From: Acheta domesticus
Lineage: Eukaryota > Arthropoda > Insecta > Orthoptera > Gryllidae
Assembly (NCBI GenBank): GCA_031308135.1
Contig: JAHLJT010008756.1
Location: forward strand, 79,748,130-79,812,129
DNA length: 64,000 bases
Direction of reading: 5' to 3'
This document shows, piece after piece, positions 44,018 through 54,400 of the stretch. Below the pieces are notes generated by a model that was given only the letters and a program-made list of their open reading frames with translations, searched no databases and was not told the DNA's origin. The first letter of the stretch is position 1. Each line of letters starts with the position of its first letter. A program made the position numbers and the translations under genes.

Positions 44018-44865
44018 TACTCTTGACGAATACTGAACACAAACAATAAATACTATTCGGGAAAATCACTTCACCACATAGACGAACACAAAAACACTGA
44101 GGTCTGCGCCGACACTGGGGGTCGAACCGTTTCCAGCGCGGAGCGATAACTGTCGCTGATAGCGGAGCGCACTGGGCAGCGAACTGCTCTGTTCCGCTGT
44201 CGCAGCGAGAATGCTCCGTACGGATACCTGAAATGGGTTGAAAATTTCATTTGAAACATTTTTGTATAAAGAATGTTATATATTTTTAATAATAAAATTT
44301 TAAATGTGACGTGATCTTTAATTGAACGTGAATGATTATTTAAAAGACAACAAAAATAGGATAGAAGATAATATATGTAAAACACCGTTGGTTGTATTTT
44401 GTATTTTCAAAAGTATTTTAAAATACTATTTTGTATCTAAAATACTTCTATGAAAGTATTTTTTATTTTGTATCTAAAATACTTTCGGCGAAGTATTTTG
44501 TATTTTGTATCTGAAATACATTTTTCAAGTATTTTGCCCAACCCTGTTGCTTGTGGTCATCCGCAAACATTCCATATCAGATACAATCATCAGAACCATT
44601 GTGAAAGACGTTGAAAACATGAATGCCTTTCACATAATCAGTTGTTTATTACATGTGAATTTACATTATTGTCTGGAAGATGGATTTACTTTCCCAAATT
44701 GATGAAATAGAACTTGCTTATCGTCTGAGTGGAATTGCAAATGGAATTAACATATGAAAGTTGTATTACCATATCATTCTCCCCACAAGAAATCATTGCT
44801 TCCAAAATCAGAATTTAATAATATGAATGTAAAACTCAATCCATTTTTATGTTTTTTTTCAGTAA

Positions 44866-45458
44866 ATAGGTTTGATTAATAAATTGGACACTGCTCATAA
44901 ATTATACGAAGAAAAGCATATTGCATCTTTGTCAACTATTGACGAAGAGAAAAAATTGTCAAAAATTTTATCAAATAAGAAACGATTGGCAAGAATATTA
45001 TTCATTCGATGGCATCAAAGTCTCCCTGAATGATTTCAATGAACACATTTCAATGAATGAAATAAACTTGTAATTCATTCCAACTAAAAACAAGGAAAGC
45101 ATGGACACACAAGTTCAAAAGTATGGATGCCTTTGACAGTCCTATACAGTTCAAGATTTGCATTCCCTGACCGATGAAACAAATAAAAGTCAATCAAAGC
45201 TCTTTCATCAAAGATTTTAAGAGAGCATCTATTTTCAAAAGAGGTAAATCGGAAGCATTAAATCAAAAGTATCAAGAAATCCTTGATAGTCCAAGATCAG
45301 CAGGACGTCCGATTGAAATCACGGCATACGAAATCGAGGAAGAGAAAAACCTGAAGAAAGAGGAAAGCGAGGAAATTGTCACTTCTCTCGTAATGCTACA
45401 TGAGAGAGATCGGTTGGGAAGAAATGTCCGAGACAGATTCCGGCTGCTTTCCGCGTAA
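44866..45458 (+). pseudogene. Coding-like remnant, family unknown
   Basis: After an acceptor-like TTTTTTTTCAG (44852-44862), a 55-codon plus-strand frame (44866-45033) reads LINKLDTAHKLYEEKHIASL and is rich in Lys, Glu and Leu. After a broken stretch, a second frame (45174-45458, 94 codons) is also rich in Lys and Glu, with RSAGRPIEITAYEIEEEKNL. The two could be parts of one decayed retrotransposon or host gene. I cannot name it. Confidence 0.35.
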
Positions 45459-45769
45459 GGAACGTGGCCATCTTGACTGGAAAGACGGTTGATTACTCAC
45501 TCAGTCGCTGCTTCTGCGAGGTGGCAACTCCCCTGAAGTGTGTGTGCCTGCGCCTGAAGATTTTTTCCGGAGGCCGACTTGTTCGAAGAGAACGAGGAAG
45601 GGGAAACGGACGGAGGAGAAATGGGCGGTGGTGGGAGGTCGTGGGCAGTCGGACAGCGCTGGTGGGCCAATACCTTACGCTCGGCTTGGAGGAAGATAGT
45701 AATTAGAATGTAGTATATTCCTCTATTTTCTTCTTTTTTCGTTTTCTTTTTTTTATTCTTTTATCCTTA

Positions 45770-46455
45770 GGTTGGAAAAAGTTCTGAGGTCTCTCCTTTA
45801 TACTATTAGACAGAAAAGTTAGCATGACAATCAAAGAATCCATTATAGATTCCTGCATCACACCAGTATTAACATATGGCTCTCAAGTGTGCTCTCTACC
45901 AAACGCACAGGAATCCATGCTATTAAGATGCCAGAGACATATGAAGAGGAAAATTCTCCGTTGAGATAAAATTAGATACGACGAAATCAAAAAGAAAACA
46001 AAAATATAAGACATTGGAGATAGTGTTCATGTATTCAAATGGCGCTGGAGCGGTCATGTTGCCCGTCAAGATCCAACCACATGGTCACACGTTTTGGTTT
46101 CTGAGATACGGCTGGCGCGAACAACGACAACAGAAGAGAAGGTCCGATGTGTTAAAGAAAGAAGTGGGTGTAAAGCGGTCTCAAGTAGCAAAAGGCAGAC
46201 AAGTTTGGAAGAAACATAAAATCAATGCCCAAACATTTTGATATTTTAGTTAATACAGAACACTTAATGTATATTATACACTACTATATAACGATCTATA
46301 ATGTTATGTAATCCCTGGTACGTAAGCATACTATGTTATGCAATTATGGATGTACCAATTCACAACCCCGCTTCTGCGGGAGTCCTTACCCCTCATGCGA
46401 TTCAATAGGCTTAAAATAAAATAAATAAATAAATAAATAAATAAATAAATATTCC
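45770..46455 (+). pseudogene. LINE reverse-transcriptase C-terminus, decayed, with AAAT tail
   Basis: The translation contains IDSCITPVLTYGSQVCSL followed by LLRCQRHMKRKIL, then in a shifted frame VFKWRWSGHVARQDP. This is the block order seen after the polymerase domain in RTE-like and related LINEs (TYGSE-W, MER-ML, W-GHVAR). Stops and shifts break it. The element ends in an (AAAT)n tail at 46420-46452, as common for such LINE 3' ends. The clade assignment is tentative. Confidence 0.65.
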
Positions 46456-46459
46456 TCAT

Positions 46460-49400
46460 GCGTTCGATCCGTCGTGCGCTGCTCAGTTGCTTAGGCTGCG
46501 GCCGCTGAAAGACCCACCAATAGTACACACAGCATGCAAAGTCATCAACCAAATCACTGGTTATCATTAAGCACAAAGTCTTACAAATCAGGCACTCAAG
46601 ATGATATCAAATGGAGAAAGGAAATATTTGCGTTTGTTTTAAATATGCCAAAAACTTTTTAAATACTTTTGCATACTGATTAATACATTGGACTCTGGAA
46701 GATATTATTTTCAACATGTTAACTAAAAGGAAGAACGATTCAAGATCAATGTTCAGGTTATAACAAGCACTGTGAATTTTGTATTGTTTTGAACTAAACC
46801 ATGAAGCTCTGTAAAACAAACTAAAAATAATTTTAAAAAACACAAATTGCTTGTTTAAATTGTGTCGTGAGTTAGTGTGTGTGAATGTGTATGTATGTGT
46901 GTGTAAGCATGCATGCATGCATGCATATGTGTTTGTTTTATTTCCATATTTCCCTGTACCATGTATGAACAGGTTTTTGCAAATATAAATAACTTTCATA
47001 AACAATGTATATTATAAAAATGTACACTGTTAATTATTTGTATCACACTTCAGCTATCAAAAATCATAATTACTTTCTTAAATTACATTACATTACAATT
47101 ACATAACATTACAAATTACATAAAAAACATTTTAAAAAATATTTTATTTAATTAAAAGGGATTTTCTTGAATTAACTTCTAACTAACCACTTCCTAATTC
47201 TAAAAAATGAAAATAAAAATTGTTAAATGGGCAATGCATTAAAGCAACTTTTCCTAAGAAGAAAGAAATTTTGCTTCAATCATGCAATAATCTCATGGTT
47301 CATTTCGCATTTCTACTGCACATACTGTTGGCTATACTTTTCAATTAATTTATTATGTAGTAGTGGAGTACATTAAATTAGAATATTGCATCATTTAGGA
47401 AATGAAAATGATGAAGTATCCATTGCCTTGTATTTAAATTAATAGTTATGTCAGTGATTGACAGGTGTATAATATCTTAAATTATATTTTTATAGCTTTT
47501 ACATTTTGTATTCTTTAGCTTTATTTGGTGGAGTATAGGGTAGTTGAAAAAGATTTAAATTGCTATTAATAAATCACAGTATATATTTCACAAGAAATCA
47601 ATATTTTGTGAGATTTATTGGAGCCCAATGATTTATTTTATTCTTCATGTGGGAGATTTACACAAGCTCATGTGATTGATTGTGGATGAAGAGAGGAGAT
47701 TGAATGTTGAGGCGTATTTATTTTTTAAATAACATAAGGTGATTAAATCAACATTATCATTTCAATTATTTCAAATATTATTAATAAGATTTTTATTTTC
47801 GGTATTTACTTTCATGACATTTTTGTGTTATGGAAATTAATCCTAAGAGTTTACTTTACAGTGTGTCGATGAAGATGTTAAATGAATGTATCTTAATACA
47901 GATTAATTGAAATTAATGTATTATTACTTAAGTTAATATTAACATTTTATTTTTTTCCAACTATTTCTATCTTTCCAATCAACCTCATTTAATTCTTTCT
48001 TGTCTAAAAGTTTTCTAACTTCATTTAACAAAATTCTGTTGAATATTTACTTTTTGTGTACTTCTTTTCTTTGCCATGATGGAAAACATTGCAACACTGA
48101 TTTGGAAGACCATTTAATTCCATTGGACATGTCAATACTATGCTAAGGTTCATAATTTATAATATCTAATATTGTTTTTTTCTTTATACGTTATACTTAT
48201 ATTTTTTTAACTTTTACCAGTTTTAAACATTTTGCTTATCATCTTAAAAAAATTCATTTCTATTGCCAGATTTTTTAATTTTAAATTGTTTATCAATTTC
48301 CAAATTTTGTTTTCACTTTTTCTTCTTCCTATATTATGTATTTGTTTCTTCATTAAAATTCCAAAATATTCAAACTCTTGACACCCATTTATCTTGTAAA
48401 ATTAAATTATCAACTCTTCCATAACTCAAGTAAAACATTTCTGACATTAATTTTCAATCCCCAATAGTCTTAATGGCCTAAACATATACTCCGTGGCATG
48501 CATCACTTTTATTACTTATCACTTACTTATATACCATTTCATTTCCTATTGGTATTCTCTAATTCTTCCAATAGGAATCATTTAATACAGAAGACAATTG
48601 CCATGACAAAATATTTTCCCTGCATAATTATTCTTATACTTCAAATATTTTTCATAAGTATAAAATAGATTCTGAGGAGTTTCACATTGAAAATTACTCA
48701 TTCATAAACAATGTGTAAAAAATTTTACAAACCGATAAAAAGTATTTAATTTGTTGGTTTTGTAGGAAGAGAAAAGAGAGTGGAAACTACATTTTGTCTT
48801 TTTTGGCATACAAATCTTTGGTAATTTTTACCCAGATCAAGGATGATTTTTAAATTGTGGAGGCCAGGAGCTAGAGACTCATATTGATATGGAACTGCTT
48901 GTCTGTTGAAAGTATTAGAGGATAAAAATTCATTGGAATTTCCCCAATGCTGGAATCAAGGTTTTTGGGGTTCATTTTGCACACTTATTTTCCAAAACAA
49001 CATAGAGAATATTAATGTAACAGAGTGGCTAAGCATAAGAGAAGATTAACCAATCTTAAATACATGTGATGTACAGGCGATTTAACTCAATCAAATATTT
49101 GCATTTTTCAGCCAAAATCAAAAATGTTATGTTGTTTTTACTATTTTCCCCAAGATCCTGACTGTCTAATGAAAGCATTGGCATTCTCACATGGCCTCTC
49201 AATTTCTGTGCATATACAAAATTAATAATATAGATTAGGTCATAAAGGGTTTGCAAGTGATCTAAGTGCAAAGACGTAGGGAAAAATGAAAGATCGTTCA
49301 GGATCAAAAGACCTTGAGAGTACAGGAAAGTAGAATTTCAGAAACAAAGTTGGATTGGGGCACATCCCACCCGGATCTTACCTTTTGAAGTTTAAAAATA

Positions 49401-50650
49401 ATGCTAAAAATAAATAAATGCCAGAACATAATGTGTAGTTTATTGAAATTAAATCAATATATACAATAAATTCTACATACAAAGTATTTTACACATTTAG
49501 GGATTTTAAATTGAAGGAATGTTTTCTCCACATTTTGGAAGTTTTATAACAGACATGTTAATGAATTACACTGTAATTTGTTACATATTTTAATTTACAG
49601 CACTTTAGTTTAGTTACACCTTAGTAGGTAAAGAAAGTCAAAATGGACATAAATTCCTGGGAACTATAAATAAATATCATACACTGTATTTATTGGATTG
49701 TGAGATCAACCAATAATTTCACTTTAACAAAAGCATCCAGGCTAGTAGATATTATTCTTGCAAGTCAGTCAGGTGAATTTAAATTCTTAAAAATAATATT
49801 CTTCTATTATTCTTACTTTATTGATTATAAAATTTCAGTGAATCAATGTATAATTGTTTACTTAGCTCATTATTTTCATTAAATTAAGAATAATACAGCT
49901 TTAATACGGAATGTTAATTACTTGTTCAGTACTTTCATAACACCTCGTTTACAAAGTGCCTCATGAAAATCGTTAATTACTTCGCCCGCCATTTTAATGA
50001 TGAAAGGTCTTATTTGTTTCTGAAGTGAGCTGCTCTGGGTAATAACGATCCAAACTTATGAATCGTTTCATGTTTCAAGCACACTCAGTTCGAATTCATC
50101 AAATGCTTCTAATTTGATTCTATACGAATAGTCTCGATCTGATTTGAACAGTCATCATGGTAGTTCTTTGTCTGACTTTAACTAATCCGAGAACTTCTGG
50201 GCTGGATAGATAACGAACTTATGTATCCAAATTGAGGGTCACTGACTCGAACAGATTTGAACAGATTCGAATAGATTCTATAGTTTATCACAGAGGTACA
50301 TATTTTCATCCAATGTTAGTTTCAATTTCTGGCATTGCTAATCACTGTAGTTCTAGTCAATTTTTCTTACGTCCATTCAATGTGTTGACCATGGGAAAAT
50401 AAGTAAAGGGTCTTGAGATATTCCTCTACTAGTTTACACCATCCAAGCTAACGAATTTGTTCCAGCCAGTTCAAGACGTCTCAAACCCATTCCTATCGTT
50501 CGAATCTGCTCAACTGTTGTTGATTCGGTACTCCAGTCGAACCCTAATTATTCGAATTAACTGGAGATAGGTCGGGATACGTTGCAAATTGAATGTTTAC
50601 TCAAAGTGAAAAGATGTCAGAAAAAAATTTCAAACTAAAATTCATGAAAG
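46460..50650. other. AT-rich gene desert
   Basis: No coding frame, RNA gene or element terminus was recognised. There is a (GCAT)n tract at 46907-46925. The sequence 49980-50640 is slightly richer in TTCGA / GATTCGAA motifs but shows no clear unit. Confidence 0.45.
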
Positions 50651-50669
50651 GAAATTGAACAAACATGAC

Positions 50670-50870
50670 ATAAACATTATTAGGATTCTCATAATTATAA
50701 GGATTCTATTAAATATTAGAGTTCGATTAATTATTAGTGTTCGGATAATTGAGATTCGTGTAATTGAGATTCATGTAACTGAGATTCGTAAAATTGGGAT
50801 TGGGACAATTGGGATTCAGTTAATTGAGATACATGTAATTGGGATCCGAACAATTGGGAATCGAAAAAAT
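50670..50870. repeat. Minisatellite, 15-bp unit
   Basis: A unit like AATTGAGATTCGTGT recurs about a dozen times with drift. Frames through it give five-residue periodicity (SQL-x-x on the minus strand), which is an artefact of the 15-bp period. It lies directly to the left of the MITE downstream of the phenoloxidase-like gene. Confidence 0.8.
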
Positions 50871-50882
50871 GTAGTTCTACAG

Positions 50883-51116
50883 CAGTGGTGTCAAGGTCTT
50901 CTATTAGTGGCAGTGGCACGCGTCGTAGCTCGTCGCATGCCACGAGCTACTCTGCGCAACTAGCGCCGGGAAAGGAAAACTCTATTAGTAACCCCGCCGT
51001 TTTACAATAGAGATGGTGTTGTCTGGTGACGGAATGACTAACTACGTGAAGGGGCGATTTCATCTTGGCACTCGTGCCACGGACTCCCGCTCGTGGTATC
51101 GACCTTGACAACACTG
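50883..51116. mobile_element. hAT-like MITE, family M, copy 2, beside the phenoloxidase-like stop codon
   Basis: The ends CAGTGGTGTCAAGGTC and, inverted, CAGTGTTGTCAAGGTC match at 15 of 16 bases. Flanks TTCTACAG (50875-50882) and TTCTACAC (51117-51124) match at 7 of 8. The interior is shared with the copy at 36700-36939. The right end is only 84 bp from the stop codon of the gene at 51201, so the MITE probably lies in its 3' untranslated region. Confidence 0.9.
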
Positions 51117-51200
51117 TTCTACACTTTTCCTTTACCGTCTTTTCAACTCTGATCAGATCAGTGACGACTCATTCAAGCGGTCAGGGAGTTTCCAAGGGCC

Positions 51201-51461
51201 TTAGGAAGTGACAGGCGTGGCCTCCGCGGCGCCGTCCAGCCGGCGCAGGAGCACGCGGTTGGTGAACTGCACCGTGACGTCGATGGCGCGCATGTTGTCC
51301 AGGGCGGCCATGAACTGGCGCAGGTAGTGGTCGGCGTTGCGCGGCTGCCGGTCAAAGGGGAAGCCCATGGGGCGGCGGTCCGGGAAGCGCTTGTCGCGGA
51401 GCCCGCAGAAGCTCACGGCCGCCTTGCACCGCCCGCCATCTTGCGACTCCGAGCCTTCCAC
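51201..51461 (-). CDS. Phenoloxidase-like last exon
   Basis: 261 bp from acceptor CCTCGCAG to TAA at 51203-51201, phase 0. It encodes GRCKAAVSFCGLRDKRFPDR, MGFPFDRQPRN, and RAIDVTVQFTNRV followed by an 11-residue tail ending TPVTS. The tail after the conserved FxNRV block is somewhat longer than in many relatives. No AATAAA was noticed before the MITE that begins 84 bp downstream. Confidence 0.9.
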   Translation of the reverse strand: MEGSESQDGGRCKAAVSFCGLRDKRFPDRRPMGFPFDRQPRNADHYLRQFMAALDNMRAIDVTVQFTNRVLLRRLDGAAEATPVTS

Positions 51462-54400
51462 CTGCGAGGAGAACACAGTGACGAACGATTGGCCTTCTGC
51501 GCTTTAAAACTTTGTGCGCCGATTTTGGTTGATTGATTGATTGATTGATTATTAGCAATTCCGGTATTTTGGTTGAACGATTGATTGTTAGTGATTCCGG
51601 TGTTTTGGTTGGTTGATTAATTGTGTTTCCGGTGTTTGGGTTGACTGATTGTTAGTGACTCCGGGCGCTTCACCTACTAAAGTCAAAATAGTCCCGTAAG
51701 TGTAGGGCATGTTGCCTTGGGAGGCAGCGGTGGCTTTCCTCCGCTGGATGACGCGATCCGGTGCCGACCTACCGTCGGCTAGCGGTGTTTTCCCCAACCA
51801 GGAATCACCCACCAGCGGGGCACCGCCCTAGCCGGGACAAGCTCTAAGCTTCCGTCCGGTCTCCCGGTATGTGTGGTAGTGTAGTGCATGTTAGTGTAAG
51901 TAAGGAGTGAGGATAGGACAAACATGAGAAAGGAAACACCGCGTGTGGGCCGTGACCCTTTTTTCAGGGTACTACTCCGGCATTCGCTTGGGGTTGATCG
52001 AAGAAACAACGGAAAACTACCAATCAGAGCAGCCGGCCACTAGAATTCTCCTCCAGACAGCGGCTGAACTCGACCTAGTCATGTAGCTAGGGTCGAAAAT
52101 CCTGCCACCGTCGGGACTCGAACCTAGGACTACCCGATCAGAGGCACTGCAGTGACTTCAGTGGATGCTCTGAGTCCCCTCTACCGGTCCCAACTGGGAG
52201 GAGAACAGTGAGGACGGATTGGCCTTTGGCGCTTTAACACTTTGCGCGCCGGTGTTGATGCTTTCCACCTTTCCGTGACCACAGTTTCACTGAGAGAAAT
52301 ATTGTAGTACAATGTACTAAACATGTTTAGTGAGCAATCATGTAGTAATTCCAATTATGTGGTTGGTAAGATTCACTAAACATGATTCAGTTTCGTTTAG
52401 TAAATCAGACAATTTAAAATCGTAAGTGAATGAACAAAGATAATTATTGTTTGTGGTACTATACTTGTTTCGTAGATAAAATCATTAGGTGAGATCTACG
52501 TTTCATGTCGTCACACTTACTAAACACTAATTAGTAAACGCAGACATCAGACCACGTCGAATGGTTATAGAGCCCATGTGAAGTATGAGAAATCAACTAT
52601 TTATATAGTGCTGTATAAACGACGTTTTTAGTACTTTATTGATTTTAAATAAAGTATATATTGTATCTTAAACTAGTAGAAACACCCTCGGTAGTCGAAC
52701 ATCGGCGGCCAGCGACCGCAACAGTTCTGCTTGGCTAAAGTTTGTCAGGTTTTCGAGGTTAACGAAGTATGAGTGCACGGTGCCGTTGGATGGGTGAGCG
52801 CTGGGCAACCCCAGTTGGTAAACTACCTGACTCAAGGGATAGAAAGAAAATAGTCCCTCTCACACTTATGATACCAGGGCTTACTCAACATTGTTATAGT
52901 GCATTAGTATGTTAAACGAAACAGCAGTTTTGTAATTTTTTTCAATAAATATTTACAATCTATTTCAAATATGAAATAATAAGTAAATATTGTAAATGGT
53001 TATTAACAATGTCAAATGAAATGAAATTAAGAAAGTCATCCATTGATACTTTTCTTGGGATCCTCATAAAAATATCATTAGATCATTATTGCAACATTGT
53101 TGTTAAGGATTAAGAGGATTAAGAATGTATGAAATGTTGGAGCAAAATAAGAGAACATGTTCGGGTAAATGTAAACGTGACTAAGAACTTTGTTCCTTCA
53201 AAATATACTATACCATATAATTCAATATACTGCGTGGTTTTGTATGAAATAAATGTTTCTCTCCGTTCTGTTTTGTTTGATTGTTATGTTCGGCAAACAG
53301 CTGCAACCCCCTATTCGGGATTCAGCTCAATGATCACTGAATACTGAATGTATGGAGTCATAGTAACACACATTTGGAGGGTGTGCGGGCTCTTGTTTAG
53401 TGGTGTTGATAAAACAATGCAGGAACTTTCAGATATGCCGTATGTGTTGTTCTATGTAAATTGTGAAGGAATTATATTGTTTCTGTAGAGATTTTAAAAT
53501 GAAGAATTTACAATGTAAAAATAGTTTCTTAAGGAATCCAGAAACCTTTGTTTCAAATTTGTTTTTCTACCACTTTTCTGAAGTTTCAATTTGGATAGAC
53601 AAGCTAGAAATATGTCGGGAACTGGAAATCATTGAAGTGTGTTTTTAATATGGTAAAACAACTTTTAATTGCACTTTTACAGTGAAACAAAAAATGATTA
53701 GACAGAAATTTAGAAACACAAGGGCGGAATAAATGTGACATCAAAAATAAACCTTTAAAAACCAAAAACATTTATTCACCTGCTGATATACTTAGTAACT
53801 CACCTCAGAAGTGGACCTGAACCTAACCCGGCCCTTAGTTTTTCGACCACTTTTTGTCGGTTCCTTACTCTTCATGGCAGAACTTTCATCATCTACCTAT
53901 AAAAAAAGACCACGAGTTGTTTTCACTTGCACGTGGCTCCGGATAATTTTTGAACCAATTCGTGGTAGCGCTCAAATTTAGGTAAATGGACTGTACAAAC
54001 CGTTAACAAATCTAAGAGCTGCGGTAGTTTTCGGCAGAACGGTAAAATGACGAAGACGCTTCGTAATCCGGGATGGAGATCGGCACTCAGGGTCGATGTG
54101 GCATCGGTTTAAAATAAGCATCTAGAGTTCCACGTGACCGTACCAGCTGGGAGACCTCGCACATTTTCACCCTCAAACCATGCCTACATCGAGATTTAGG
54201 GCGATTTTCTCGTCGATACAGTATATTTTATAATTCCAACGCTCCGTCAAGAAGGTATCGTGATATCTCGCATCTAATTGGTCGACTCAAAGACATGCAT
54301 TAACGAATACTGCTTGCCCCTCCACGCGTTGTGAGAACAACCACAAATAACAATAGTTTTAAAGACACGCAAACTATTTAGTTTTGGCTTTTTTTCTCTT

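Larger units (their letters stand above)
39725..44216 (-). mobile_element. Jockey-type non-LTR retrotransposon, near full length
   Basis: The minus-strand element is bounded by the 9-bp duplication CGTACGGAT (39716-39724 and 44217-44225). Its 3' end is an A-run (T-run 39724-39734 on the plus strand) after CAATAAATTT. In order it has a roughly 200-bp 5' leader, a gag-like ORF1 with zinc knuckles, and an ORF2 with endonuclease and reverse transcriptase, the latter starting 14 bp before the end of ORF1. Frameshifts in both ORFs mean this copy cannot be active as read, unless they are sequencing errors; one falls in an eight-base homopolymer. Confidence 0.9.
37047..44546. mobile_element. hAT-like element interrupted by a Jockey insertion
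   Basis: The left end CAGAGTTGGGCAGTATCGAA and the reverse complement of the right end CAGGGTTGGGCAAAATACTT are inverted. Both sub-terminal regions are packed with AAAATAC / GTATTTTGTATTT motifs (37060-37210 and 44395-44530). Flanks TTACTTGC (37039-37046) and TTGCTTGT (44547-44554) match at 6 of 8 bases. After removing the Jockey element (39725-44216), about 3 kb remains, without an intact transposase frame, so this copy is non-autonomous or decayed. It also contains a tRNA-like segment and two smaller inverted-repeat units. Confidence 0.65.

Noticed and set aside
46430..46452. Independent microsatellite locus (AAAT)n
   Set aside because: It is the 3' tail of the LINE remnant that ends there, so it is described with that element.
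50655..50963. Ile/Arg-rich repeat protein (plus strand) or SQL-repeat protein (minus strand)
   Set aside because: The five-residue periodicity comes from a 15-bp minisatellite, and the frame ends inside a MITE.
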